Origin: Ornithinicoccus hortensis | GTDB lineage: Bacteria > Actinomycetota > Actinomycetes > Actinomycetales > Dermatophilaceae | NCBI RefSeq assembly: GCF_006716185.1 | Contig: NZ_VFOP01000001.1 | Span: 3,844,001 to 3,908,000, forward strand | Direction: 5' to 3' | DNA length: 64,000 nt | Shown: piece by piece, positions 1-7,766 of the stretch | Position numbering within the stretch: position 1 is the first letter of the stretch | Layout: every line of letters begins with the position of its first letter | Made by a program: the position numbers and the translations under genes | Notes under the pieces: generated by a model | What the model was told of the DNA's origin: nothing | What the model saw: the letters and a program-made list of their open reading frames with translations, nothing else | The model's database searches: none

Positions 1-366
1 GGCGATGACGAGCCCATGCCGCACCGCGGCGAAGGCCAGGAACCCGACGACGATGAGGATCTCGAGGGCAAAGGTCCCCGGCTGTGTCTGGGTGGCCACG
101 AGCAACGCCTGCAGCAGCACCAACGGGACCCACGCCCACCCCGGTCGGAGCGCCACGACCAGCCACATCAGCACGTCTACCACGCACAGCGTCAGCTCCA
201 GGGCCAGCGGGCCGAAACCATCGGGCCCGGAGTCCAGGACCCGCCATGCGGTGACCGTGTTGCCGACGAGGGCCACCGAGATGATGACGACCCGCAATAC
301 CAACGGCAACTGCCCCCCGGACCAGAATCCGGGGGGCAGGCGAGAACCGTTCTTCAGCAGACCCAC
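1..366 (-). CDS. Membrane protein, N-terminal part only (possible sensor kinase input domain)
   Basis: The open frame runs off the left edge of the window, so only the first 122 codons are visible. I place the start at the GTG at 366-364, because stops lie just upstream in this frame. The visible protein is mostly hydrophobic with about four membrane-spanning stretches separated by short loops. It overlaps the end of the upstream exported-peptide gene by 13 bases, which suggests translational coupling. Because a NarL-type response regulator is encoded divergently at 786, the simplest guess is the membrane sensor part of a histidine kinase. No kinase motif is in view, so this is inference; another small membrane protein is equally possible. 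Confidence 0.6.
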   Translation of the reverse strand, partial: MGLLKNGSRLPPGFWSGGQLPLVLRVVIISVALVGNTVTAWRVLDSGPDGFGPLALELTLCVVDVLMWLVVALRPGWAWVPLVLLQALLVATQTQPGTFALEILIVVGFLAFAAVRHGLVIA

Positions 367-554
367 GGGACGAGGCTACAGAGGTCAGGCATCCGGAACT
401 GCGGGTCCACCTCCCCGTCGGTCAGCGTGGCAACGGTGGGAGCGAGCTCGCTCCCCGGGCCGGCGGCCTGGGCCGGGACGACCCCCACTGCCAAGGCGAT
501 CGCGGCGACGGCTGCGGTGAGAATGATCCGGGGAGAGCTGGTGGTGGCGCGCAT
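354..554 (-). CDS. Small exported peptide ending in a two-cysteine loop
   Basis: This is a 66-residue protein. Residues 1-30 form a clear Sec signal peptide: a short basic start, a hydrophobic stretch ILTAAVAAIALAVGVV and a cleavage-like PAQA-A. The predicted mature peptide is about 36 residues, acidic, and finishes with CSLVPWVC, where two cysteines six residues apart form the very C terminus and could make a disulfide loop. I know of no family for it. It is followed by an overlapping membrane-protein gene and faces a response regulator next to a RiPP cluster. A secreted signal peptide is therefore an attractive but unproven role. A short structural or antimicrobial peptide is the alternative. 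Confidence 0.6.
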   Translation of the reverse strand: MRATTSSPRIILTAAVAAIALAVGVVPAQAAGPGSELAPTVATLTDGEVDPQFRMPDLCSLVPWVC

Positions 555-785
555 CGGGTTCCCTGCCTTCGGTTTCAGGTGGCCGGCTCGCCGCTGCGGT
601 GGCCGGTGCTTTCAACCACTACGTTTCCCGCTGCGGGGTACCCGCGAACACATCCTTCCGTCCCCTGTCCATAGAGACAATAGGATGAATCGCCTGTCCG
701 ACATTGGTTCTTGCCGCATGCCGGATCGCCCGGCATGAGGGTGCGCTCGCCCCAGTCGCGCCGTCGGTCCACTAGGGTCACGGCT

Positions 786-1466
786 ATGGATCCGATCGCC
801 GGGGGCGAACCGCTACGTGTCCTGCTGGTCGATGACCAGAAGCTGATGCTCGAGGCCATGCGGGTCTTCATCGACAACGTCGAGGACTTCACCGTCGTCG
901 GGGAGGCTGCCGACGGGGTCGTGGCAGTGCAGCAGGCACGGGCGCTGCGACCCGACATTGTGCTGATGGACCTGCAGATGCCCCGGATGGATGGTGTCGA
1001 AGCGACCCGCGCCATCCTCGAGGAGAATCCCGACCTGTTGGTCGTCGCGGTGACCACCTTCCACTCCCAGGAGTACGTCATCCCGGCGCTCAAGGCCGGG
1101 GCGAGCGGCTACCTGCTCAAGGACTCGACTCCGGCCGACATCGTTGCCGGGGTCCGGGCGGTGGTCGCCGGAGAGTTCGTGATCTCCTCCCAGGTGACCG
1201 ACGTCCTGGTCCGCAGCGTCCGGGAGGACCAGTCCCCCGCCCCGGCGCAACGCTCCACGCCCGAGGAGCTCGGGTTGAGCGACCGCGAGATGGAGGTCAT
1301 CGAGCTGCTGTGCCAGGGCAGTTCCAACCGGGAGATTGCCCAGCAGATGCACCTGGCGGAGCCGACGGTGAAGTCGCACATCGGCCGGATCATGCAGAAG
1401 CTGGACGTCCGCGACCGCGTCCAGATCGTCATCACCGCCTACCGGTCGGGACTGGCGCAGCTCTGA
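786..1466 (+). CDS. NarL/LuxR-type response regulator
   Basis: The protein has 226 residues in the usual two-domain layout. An N-terminal receiver (about residues 9-128) carries the acidic pair D16-D17, the phosphoacceptor D62 in VLMDLQMP, and the conserved Lys in GYLLKD. A C-terminal GerE/LuxR helix-turn-helix (about 160-225) carries LSDREMEVIELL and EPTVKSHIGRIMQKL. The ATG at 786 is chosen because the receiver begins ten residues later; longer frames add arginine-rich non-homologous sequence. It is followed by a strong terminator and lies about 460 bases upstream of the thiopeptide precursor. It is the best candidate for a cluster-situated regulator, probably working with the sensor that starts at the left edge. 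Confidence 0.93.
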   Translation: MDPIAGGEPLRVLLVDDQKLMLEAMRVFIDNVEDFTVVGEAADGVVAVQQARALRPDIVLMDLQMPRMDGVEATRAILEENPDLLVVAVTTFHSQEYVIPALKAGASGYLLKDSTPADIVAGVRAVVAGEFVISSQVTDVLVRSVREDQSPAPAQRSTPEELGLSDREMEVIELLCQGSSNREIAQQMHLAEPTVKSHIGRIMQKLDVRDRVQIVITAYRSGLAQL

Positions 1467-1477
1467 GTCACACGCCG

Positions 1478-1507
1478 AGTGGCCGGACCCGTCGGGGTCC
1501 GGCCACT
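1478..1507 (+). terminator. Terminator after response regulator
   Basis: A perfect 13-bp inverted repeat (AGTGGCCGGACCC and its complement) with a 4-base loop lies 11 bases after the regulator stop codon. There is no long T run, as is common in high-GC actinobacteria. It also lies downstream of the convergent small membrane gene and may serve both. Confidence 0.8.
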
Positions 1508-1535
1508 GGTCACGCAACGCTGCGGGAGCGCCGCG

Positions 1536-1709
1536 TCAGCGTCGTTCGAGGCGATCTATCCGCTGCTCCAGCGAGATCACCCGGGCCCGCAGGTCGGGGT
1601 CGATGTGGTCGGCGGTGTCCCGGCTGCTGATGAGGCGCACGACCTGGACCAGGCCGCCCATCGCGATCGCCAGGAGCACGATCCAGGCGTACCAGGGGAT
1701 GGCGTCCAC
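1536..1709 (-). CDS. Small single-pass membrane protein with C-terminal coiled segment
   Basis: This is a 57-residue protein. I start it at the GTG at 1709, because a GGAGAG ribosome site lies just upstream and the residues before it look like non-coding translation. It has one transmembrane helix (WYAWIVLLAIAMGGLVQVV) followed by a short charged tail that ends in a heptad-like SLEQRIDRLERR. The layout resembles PspB-like or other small actinobacterial membrane proteins, but I cannot assign a family. It is transcribed towards the response regulator and shares its terminator region. Confidence 0.55.
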   Translation of the reverse strand: MDAIPWYAWIVLLAIAMGGLVQVVRLISSRDTADHIDPDLRARVISLEQRIDRLERR

Positions 1710-1869
1710 GGTCTCTCCTCTCGTTCGTCGGCGCGGGTGCGTCCGACCATCCCATTGAGCCATTCCACCGGGAGCCGGGGGTACCGACAAAAGTCGCTAT
1801 CTCCGTGCGACCAAGGTGTCCGCCAGGTCGCGACCAGCGACGGATTCCAGGGGTTCCCCCAGGTCAGCA

Positions 1870-1908
1870 GAGTTGAGGCAGCCGGCAACCGTCGGTCTGT
1901 TTCAACTC
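1870..1908. promoter_or_regulatory. Inverted repeat upstream of thiopeptide precursor
   Basis: GAGTTGA at 1870-1876 and TCAACTC at 1902-1908 are exact inverted copies separated by 25 bases. They lie 23-61 bases upstream of the precursor start codon. They could be the arms of a leader hairpin or half-sites for the adjacent NarL-type regulator. The assignment rests only on symmetry and position. The precursor's ribosome site (AAGGAGA) follows at 1920-1926. Confidence 0.4.
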
Positions 1909-1930
1909 AGGGCACACGAAGGAGAACACC

Positions 1931-2104
1931 ATGGAGAACAACAGCATCGAGCTGCCGGACCTGGACTTCGACGGGATCGAGGTGATGTCGGTCCGCGAGG
2001 CCGTCGCCGTCCCCGAGACCGGCGCCACCAGCGGCTCGAGTTCCTGCAGCTCGACCTCCTGCTGCGGGTCCAGCTCCTGCTGCTCGTCCGGTTCCTGCGG
2101 CTGA
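1931..2104 (+). CDS. lazA: Lactazole-type thiopeptide precursor peptide
   Basis: The gene encodes 57 residues, with a good GAAGGAGA ribosome site seven bases before the ATG. Residues 1-32 form an acidic leader with LPDLDFD (8-14) and VREAVAVPETGA (21-32). From memory these match the lactazole leader, which has a DLDLS block and ends in ALPENGA. Residues 33-57 are the core and contain only Ser (13), Cys (6, at 39, 44, 45, 50, 51, 56), Gly (4) and Thr (2). After the Gly-Ala leader end, S34 is the likely first dehydroalanine for pyridine formation. The partner could be S49, which sits in SSSC as in lactazole, or S43. Cys residues should become thiazoles and some Ser oxazoles or dehydroalanines. 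The gene is too short to stand out as an ORF, but its place directly before the modification operon supports it. Confidence 0.93.
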   Translation: MENNSIELPDLDFDGIEVMSVREAVAVPETGATSGSSSCSSTSCCGSSSCCSSGSCG

Positions 2105-2122
2105 ACCAGCACATCGGTACCC

Positions 2123-2157
2123 GGGCCGGAGCGCCGCGCTCCGTGGCGCTCCGGCCC
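2123..2157 (+). terminator. Attenuator hairpin between precursor and exporter genes
   Basis: A perfect 13-bp stem (GGGCCGGAGCGCC and its complement) with a nine-base loop lies 18 bases after the precursor stop and is followed by CAAAA. In many RiPP clusters a leaky terminator here makes the precursor transcript more abundant than the enzyme transcripts. That function is inferred from position and structure. Confidence 0.8.
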
Positions 2158-2205
2158 AAAACCGCAACCGAGACCGAGACATCCCCGCTGAGAGGAAAGA
2201 GCACC

Positions 2206-3117
2206 ATGAACACGATCTCTGCCACCGGACTGCTGAAGTCCTACGGCGACCGCGCGGTCCTGCGGGGGGTAGACCTGCAGGTCCCCGAGGGCAGCATCTC
2301 CGCCCTCCTGGGCCCCAACGGGGCCGGCAAGACCTCCCTCGTGGAGATCCTGGAGGGCCACCGCCGCCGCGACGGCGGCTCCCTGCAGGTCCTTGGCCTG
2401 GACCCCGGCTCGCGCGCCGACTTCGGTCAGCTGCGCCGGGTGATGGGCGTGGTCCTGCAACAGACCATGCTGGAGCCCGGCCCGTCCGTGCACGACCTGC
2501 TGCGGCGCCAGGCCTCCTACTACCGCCGGCCCGCGGACGTGGACGAGATGGTCAGCACCCTGGAGCTGACCGACCACGTCTCCGCCTCCGTGCGTTCGCT
2601 CTCCGGCGGTCTGCGCCGCCGGCTCGACATCGCACTCGCCCTCATCGGCCGCCCCCGGATCCTCTTCCTGGACGAGCCGACGACCGGGCTGGACCCGCTC
2701 TCCCGCCGCAACATCCGGGCGCTGATCACCGAGGTCAACACGGCCGGCACCACCGTCGTGCTGACCAGCCACGACCTCGAGGAGGTCCAGCAGCTCGCGG
2801 ACCGGGTGCACGTGCTCTCCGGCGGCAACTTCGTCACCGAGGGGTCCCCGAGCGACCTCATCCACTCCTCCGGCACCGCCACCCGGGTCACCTTCCGGAT
2901 CGGCTCGGCCGACACGGCGCTGTTGCCCGGGGGCGCGGTCCTGGAGGGCGACACCGTCCGCTACGAGGTCACCGACCAGGACGCCCTGCTCGCCCAGCTG
3001 AGCTCCTGGTCCCGCGACCAGGGCGTGCAGCTGGATGGCCTGACCATCTCCCAACCCTCCCTCGACGACGCCTACGCGGCCCTCGTCGGGGCCACCACCA
3101 CCGACGGAGGACGCTGA
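2206..3117 (+). CDS. ABC exporter ATP-binding subunit of thiopeptide cluster
   Basis: This is a 303-residue ABC ATPase of the drug-exporter (DrrA/CcmA-like) type. It shows Walker A GPNGAGKTS, the signature LSGGLRRRLD, Walker B RILFLDEPTTGLD and the switch histidine in LTSHDLEE. The ATG at 2206 follows GAGAGGAAAGAG and begins the typical first strand; the longer frame upstream overlaps the precursor gene and is not real. One base separates its stop from the ATG of the permease gene. Together they most likely export the mature thiopeptide and give the producer resistance to it. Confidence 0.93.
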   Translation: MNTISATGLLKSYGDRAVLRGVDLQVPEGSISALLGPNGAGKTSLVEILEGHRRRDGGSLQVLGLDPGSRADFGQLRRVMGVVLQQTMLEPGPSVHDLLRRQASYYRRPADVDEMVSTLELTDHVSASVRSLSGGLRRRLDIALALIGRPRILFLDEPTTGLDPLSRRNIRALITEVNTAGTTVVLTSHDLEEVQQLADRVHVLSGGNFVTEGSPSDLIHSSGTATRVTFRIGSADTALLPGGAVLEGDTVRYEVTDQDALLAQLSSWSRDQGVQLDGLTISQPSLDDAYAALVGATTTDGGR

Positions 3118-3118
3118 C

Positions 3119-3985
3119 ATGACCACCCTGGCCGACACCCGCGCCCCGAGCGCGACCCAGGAACGCACCCCGCTCTGGCGGCCGTTCCGGATCCACGCCG
3201 AGCTGGACCTCAAGGACTTCTGGCGCTCGCCGATCCAGCTGGCCTTCATCGTGGCGATGCCGGTGATGTTCTACGTCATCTTCGGCTTCGCGATGCGCGA
3301 CGGCGCCGCCGCCGAGGTCACCCACGGCGCGAACACGCTGACCCAGGCGAACCTCAGCTTCGCCGGCGTGCTCGTCTTCGCCCTGCTGTCCGTCGTCCTG
3401 GCCAACGTCGCCATCTCGCTGGCCATCAAGCGGCACCACGGCCTGTTCAAGCGGTTCCGCACCACGCCGGTCTCCCCGGTGTCGGTGATGGGCGGCTTCC
3501 TGGTCAACACGCTGGTCAGCATGTTCATCGTGTTCGGCGCGGTCACCGCGATCGGTGTCCTCGGCCTGGGCGTGCAGCTGCCGACCGACCGGCTGCTCAC
3601 CCTCGGGGCGGTGTCCCTGCTGGGCTTCCTGGCGATCGCCCCGCTCGGGGTCGCGCTGTCCCTCGTCCCGCCGAACGCCGACTCGGCCGTCCCCCTGGTC
3701 AACGCGGTGTTCTTCCCGGTGGCCTTCATGTCCGGGGCGTTCGTGGCCATCCCGTTCCCCGGGCCGGTCCAGCAGGTCATCGACCTGCTGCCGGGCAAGC
3801 CGCTGATGGACCTGTTCACCCCGGCGCTGGCGGGCACCGGCCCGGTCTGGGACTCCGGTGCCGCGCTGGTCCTGGTCGCCTGGGGCATCTTCGGCACGGC
3901 GGCCTCGGTCGCCTTCTTCTCCTGGGCCTCGGAGTCGGAGCCGCGCACCTTCTCCCGCCTGCGGGCCACCGGGGAAGAGTCCTGA
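3119..3985 (+). CDS. ABC-2 type permease of thiopeptide exporter
   Basis: The protein has 288 residues with about six membrane helices and a cytosolic N-terminal segment. This is the usual size and layout of an ABC-2 permease that pairs with a separate ATPase. It begins one base after the ATPase gene, and its TGA overlaps the ATG of the LazB-like gene, so exporter and modification genes form one transcription unit. The substrate is inferred from the cluster. Confidence 0.9.
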   Translation: MTTLADTRAPSATQERTPLWRPFRIHAELDLKDFWRSPIQLAFIVAMPVMFYVIFGFAMRDGAAAEVTHGANTLTQANLSFAGVLVFALLSVVLANVAISLAIKRHHGLFKRFRTTPVSPVSVMGGFLVNTLVSMFIVFGAVTAIGVLGLGVQLPTDRLLTLGAVSLLGFLAIAPLGVALSLVPPNADSAVPLVNAVFFPVAFMSGAFVAIPFPGPVQQVIDLLPGKPLMDLFTPALAGTGPVWDSGAALVLVAWGIFGTAASVAFFSWASESEPRTFSRLRATGEES

Positions 3986-6582
3986 TGAGCACCGTCGCCC
4001 TCCCCCCGGTCCGGTCCGGCCCACGCATCCGGACGGCGGTCACCCCCGACTGGGTGTCCAGGGTCAACCTGCGGCACTACCAGGACCTGGTCGACCCCGA
4101 CCTCGCCGCCACCGACGAGCAGCGGTTCGCCGACCTGGTCGCCGAGGAGGACTTCCGGGCGGAGATCGCCGAGGCCGCGGCCGCCGCGCTCACCGAGCTG
4201 GTCGGCACCGACCGGGAGCGCAGCAGCCGGCTCTGGCTGCCGCTGCGCCGGGCGGTGCTGGCCGGCCGGCACCCCAAGGCCGGGCACCTGTCCGACCCGG
4301 ACGCCGCCGCCGACCCGACGGTGAGCGCCTGGCTGGACAGCTGGCGGCGCACCGACCGGCTCGAGGAGACCCTCGACGGGGAGTATGCCGACGGGCTCGC
4401 CCGGGAGCGCGCCGTCGTCACCGAGTGGACGCGTGACCCGGACGTGCAGCTCAGCACCGTGATGACCAGCCGCTCGTTGTTCCGGGCGGTCGCCTCCCGG
4501 GCCGGCACGGACGGGGCGCTGACCAAGCGGCAGCGCAAGTCCGAGCAGTCGCTGGTCACCTACTTCGGCCGGTCCACCACCAAGGTGAGCCCGTTCTCCC
4601 GCTACACCGGCACCGCCTTCCACGGGCCGGACGAGGCGGCCGGGCCGCTGGGTCGCGACCACGTCAGCGTGGTGGCCCTGCGCCACCTCATCGTGCGCCG
4701 GGCGGCCCGCCGGCTGGCGCAGGACCCGGTCGACCGGCTCGACCTGACCTGGCGGGTGTCGGACACCTGCCGGCTGGACGGGGACGTGCTGGTCATCCAC
4801 CGGCGCCGCTGGGTGGAGGACTCCAGCGCCAAGTCCGACACGGTCAACGAGGACGACCTCCGGCTGCCGCTCAACGGGGCCTGGGCCGAGGTCTGGCCGC
4901 TCGTGGTGGAGACCGCGACCGAGCCGGCCCGGCTGCGCGACCTGATCGAGGTCGTCGCCGACCGGTTCGGCTGGCCGCAGGAGCACACCGCCGCCGTGGT
5001 GGACGTGCTGATCGGCTACCAGGCGATCGTGCCGGCCGTCCCGGTACGTGAGCAGGAGCCGGACTACCTCGGGCAGTGGCTCGCGGTGCTCGCCCCGCTC
5101 CGGGGCGAGACCTCGGCCGCCATCCGCGCCGCCGTGCGGCAGAGCCTGCGCGGCGAGCGGGAGATGGCGACCGCGGGACCGGACGACCGGGCCCGGCTCG
5201 TCGAGGACACCGAGCAGGCCTGGCGGGAGGTCGTCGGCGACGGGGTCGAGCACCCCTTCGTGGAGGACTGCTACCTGGACACGGCCGCGCCGGTCGCGGG
5301 CGACCAGGTGGGCACCTGGGCCGACCAGACCGCCGAGCTCGGCCCGCTGCTGGTGGTGATGGACGACCAGCGCATCCTGGCCGCCGCCCTGGAGAGCGTC
5401 TTCGTGCGCACCTTCGGGTTCGGCGGGACCTGCCGGGACCTGCGCGCCTTCGCCCGGGCCGCCTACGAGACGTTCCCGCTCACCCAGCGGCTGCTGGACG
5501 GGCAGGTCCCCGACGACATCGCGCACATCGTCGGTCCGTTGCGGGCCGCCCGGTCGATCATCGCCGACCACCTCGTCGAGCTGGGCCGCAGCGGCACCAG
5601 CCCGGTCTTCCTGGACCCGGCGGTGCTGGACCGCGCCGCCGAGCACGTCCCGGACCGCGAGTGGGACCGGCCCCGGTCGATCACCGTCTTCGGCCAGCCG
5701 GCCGGCCCGGAGTTCGTGGTCAACCACCTCTACGGCGGTCGGTCGCGCTACTTCAGCCGGTTCCTGGCCCAACAGCCCGGGGAGACGCTCGCCCGGGTGC
5801 GGGAGACGGCGCGGGTCACCGGCCCGGACGACGCGCGCCAGGTGCACATGCGCCCCGCCCTCGGGTTCAACGCCAACCTCAACCCGCTCCTGGCGCCGGA
5901 GGAGCTGCGGCTGACCGACGAACACCCCGGGGAGACCGCCCGGCTGTCCGTGGAGGACCTCGCGCTGGTGCACGACCCGGCCACCGGGGTGCGGATCGTG
6001 CTGGCGGCGACCGGGGAGTCGGTCGACGTGCTCTACACCGGGTTCCTGGTCCCGCACGCGCTCCCGTCCGAGGAGATGCTGCTGGCGATGGTGGCCGGCG
6101 CGCCGTACTTCTCGTTCAACGAGCTGACCCTGGACCTGCACGCCAGGCTCCAGGCGACCCGCGAGGACTGCGTGCGGGCCCCCCGCATCCAGCACGGCGA
6201 CCTGGTCCTGTTCCGCTCCCGGTGGGCGCTGCGCTCCTCCTTCCTGGCCGCCGAGGTCGGGGTGGATGAGCCGGTGCGGCACCGCGAGCTGGGCCGGGCC
6301 AGGGCCCGCGTGGGGCTGCCCGCCCAGGTCTTCGCCCGGCCGCTGTTCGGCCGGCAGATCACCCCGCTCGAACGGGCGATGAGCCCCCGGCCGCAGTTCC
6401 TGGACCTGGGCTCCCGCCTGCAGACCGCCGGCGCGCAGAAGCGCACCGCCCCGCTCGGGGACAACCTCCTCGTCGAGGAGTTCCACCCCCGTCCCGACCA
6501 GCACGGCACGCGGTCCCCCCGCGGCCGGCACGCCACCGAACTGTTCTACGAGATCACGCTCGCACCAGGAGGACACCGATGA
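3985..6582 (+). CDS. lazB: LazB-like LanB N domain (Glu-tRNA-dependent Ser/Thr glutamylation)
   Basis: The protein has 865 residues and matches the large N-terminal (lantibiotic dehydratase N) part of split LanB enzymes, as in thiopeptide and goadsporin clusters. These enzymes transfer glutamate from Glu-tRNA to Ser/Thr side chains of the precursor; a separate protein then eliminates glutamate to give dehydro-amino acids. Recognisable stretches include SPFSRYTGTAF near residue 203 and RYFSRFLAQQPGET near residue 590. The protein stops at the length where LanB C domains would begin, and the two following LanB-C-type proteins supply that part. It overlaps both neighbours by a few bases. The function is inferred from family and context. 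Confidence 0.9.
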   Translation: MSTVALPPVRSGPRIRTAVTPDWVSRVNLRHYQDLVDPDLAATDEQRFADLVAEEDFRAEIAEAAAAALTELVGTDRERSSRLWLPLRRAVLAGRHPKAGHLSDPDAAADPTVSAWLDSWRRTDRLEETLDGEYADGLARERAVVTEWTRDPDVQLSTVMTSRSLFRAVASRAGTDGALTKRQRKSEQSLVTYFGRSTTKVSPFSRYTGTAFHGPDEAAGPLGRDHVSVVALRHLIVRRAARRLAQDPVDRLDLTWRVSDTCRLDGDVLVIHRRRWVEDSSAKSDTVNEDDLRLPLNGAWAEVWPLVVETATEPARLRDLIEVVADRFGWPQEHTAAVVDVLIGYQAIVPAVPVREQEPDYLGQWLAVLAPLRGETSAAIRAAVRQSLRGEREMATAGPDDRARLVEDTEQAWREVVGDGVEHPFVEDCYLDTAAPVAGDQVGTWADQTAELGPLLVVMDDQRILAAALESVFVRTFGFGGTCRDLRAFARAAYETFPLTQRLLDGQVPDDIAHIVGPLRAARSIIADHLVELGRSGTSPVFLDPAVLDRAAEHVPDREWDRPRSITVFGQPAGPEFVVNHLYGGRSRYFSRFLAQQPGETLARVRETARVTGPDDARQVHMRPALGFNANLNPLLAPEELRLTDEHPGETARLSVEDLALVHDPATGVRIVLAATGESVDVLYTGFLVPHALPSEEMLLAMVAGAPYFSFNELTLDLHARLQATREDCVRAPRIQHGDLVLFRSRWALRSSFLAAEVGVDEPVRHRELGRARARVGLPAQVFARPLFGRQITPLERAMSPRPQFLDLGSRLQTAGAQKRTAPLGDNLLVEEFHPRPDQHGTRSPRGRHATELFYEITLAPGGHR

Positions 6583-7766
6583 GCACCACCGACCCGACCG
6601 TCATCCGCGGTCTCCGCATCAACTACTACGCCGAGGACAAGCGCCGTCTCATCCACGACTGCCTCGTCCCCCTGGCCAAGGAGGCGCACGACGCGCCCGG
6701 CATCGCCTCGGCCTGGCTCCAGTCGAACTGGCGCTTCGGCCCGCACACCATGCTCTACCTGCACGGCGCCCCGGCGGCCGTCGACGCGCTGCTGCCGCAG
6801 CTGCAGGCCCGCGCCGAGGCCCACCTGGCGACCGACCGGTCCACCCGGGTGATCACCGACGAGGAGTGGGAGCGCACGTCATACGACCTCGGTCGTCTCG
6901 AGCTGGTCTCCCCGCCCTACCTGCCGCTGGAGCCCGACAACACGGTGTCCGTCCAGGACGGCGGTCCCTCCGACACCTTCCTGCGCACCGAGCGCGCACT
7001 GCACGCCAAGGGCCGGACCATCGGCTCGGGGCTGGACTGCCTGCACGACGCCTCCGGGCGGCTGTTCGACGGGCCGGACGCCACCAACGCGGTGTTCCGC
7101 GGGATGGCCGCGCTGGCGGTGAACTACCCCCGGTGGGGCCTCATCTCCGGCTACCAGGCCTTCCTGTCGCACTGGAAGGAGTACTTCTACTGGACCGACA
7201 CCGACGGCCGGCTGAGCCGCCCGCTGGAGCGGTCGTGGGCCGCCCAGCGCGACGGTCTGGTGGCCGTGGTGCAGCGGGCCAAGCAGCGCCAACCGGGCGA
7301 GTCCACCGGCGACCCGGTCCTGGACCGCTGGATCGCCTGGGTCGAGGAGCGGATGCCGGACGCCCTGGCGTTGGCCGCGACCGAGGACATCCTGCCCTAC
7401 CCGCACCCGTCCCGGCTGGAGAAGGCCGAGACCTTCGGCCCAGACCTGGCCGTGCAGTGGTCCGGTTCCGACGAGCGGGACTACAGCGACTTCCACGCCG
7501 CGTTCCGCCAGCTGGACTTCACCAAGCTCGGCAACGGCACGGACTTCGCCGCCTACCGGTTCCTGATCAACAGCTTCTTCGAGCTGCTCCCCCTCGTCGG
7601 GGTCACCCCGATGCAGCGCTACTCGCTGGCCTACCTGTTCACCGAGGCCGCCCAGGACGTGGTCGGCGAGCGTTGGGACACCACGATCGCCCGCACCGTC
7701 GAGCGGCAGCGGGCCGCCGAGCCGGAGCTGCGGCCGACCCTTCCCTGGGCAGGTTCCCATGTCTGA
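6579..7766 (+). CDS. lazC: LazC-like pyridine synthase ([4+2] cycloaddition, macrocyclisation)
   Basis: The protein has 395 residues and belongs to the stand-alone LanB-C-like (thiopeptide-type bacteriocin biosynthesis) group. In thiopeptide clusters this group includes pyridine synthases such as LazC and TbtD. Those enzymes join two dehydroalanines, form the central pyridine and release the leader. The conserved-looking C-terminal region around residues 325-370 contains FLINSFFELLPLVGVTP and RYSLAYLFTEAAQDVVG. Its position directly after lazB and before lazD matches the lactazole order. The fused LanB-C domain in the LazF-like protein is expected to do glutamate elimination, which leaves this copy for the cycloaddition. 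Swapped roles cannot be excluded from sequence alone. Confidence 0.85.
   Translation: MSTTDPTVIRGLRINYYAEDKRRLIHDCLVPLAKEAHDAPGIASAWLQSNWRFGPHTMLYLHGAPAAVDALLPQLQARAEAHLATDRSTRVITDEEWERTSYDLGRLELVSPPYLPLEPDNTVSVQDGGPSDTFLRTERALHAKGRTIGSGLDCLHDASGRLFDGPDATNAVFRGMAALAVNYPRWGLISGYQAFLSHWKEYFYWTDTDGRLSRPLERSWAAQRDGLVAVVQRAKQRQPGESTGDPVLDRWIAWVEERMPDALALAATEDILPYPHPSRLEKAETFGPDLAVQWSGSDERDYSDFHAAFRQLDFTKLGNGTDFAAYRFLINSFFELLPLVGVTPMQRYSLAYLFTEAAQDVVGERWDTTIARTVERQRAAEPELRPTLPWAGSHV

Noticed and set aside
555-785. A riboswitch in the long leader of the exported peptide gene
   Set aside because: Several GC stems are present, but I could not match the conserved blocks of cobalamin, c-di-AMP, c-di-GMP or other known classes.
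3271-6576. A 1101-codon open frame on the minus strand opposite the LazB-like gene
   Set aside because: It is an artefact of high GC content. The translation is low-complexity Gly/Arg/Pro/Val without domains, while the plus strand carries a recognisable LanB N protein.
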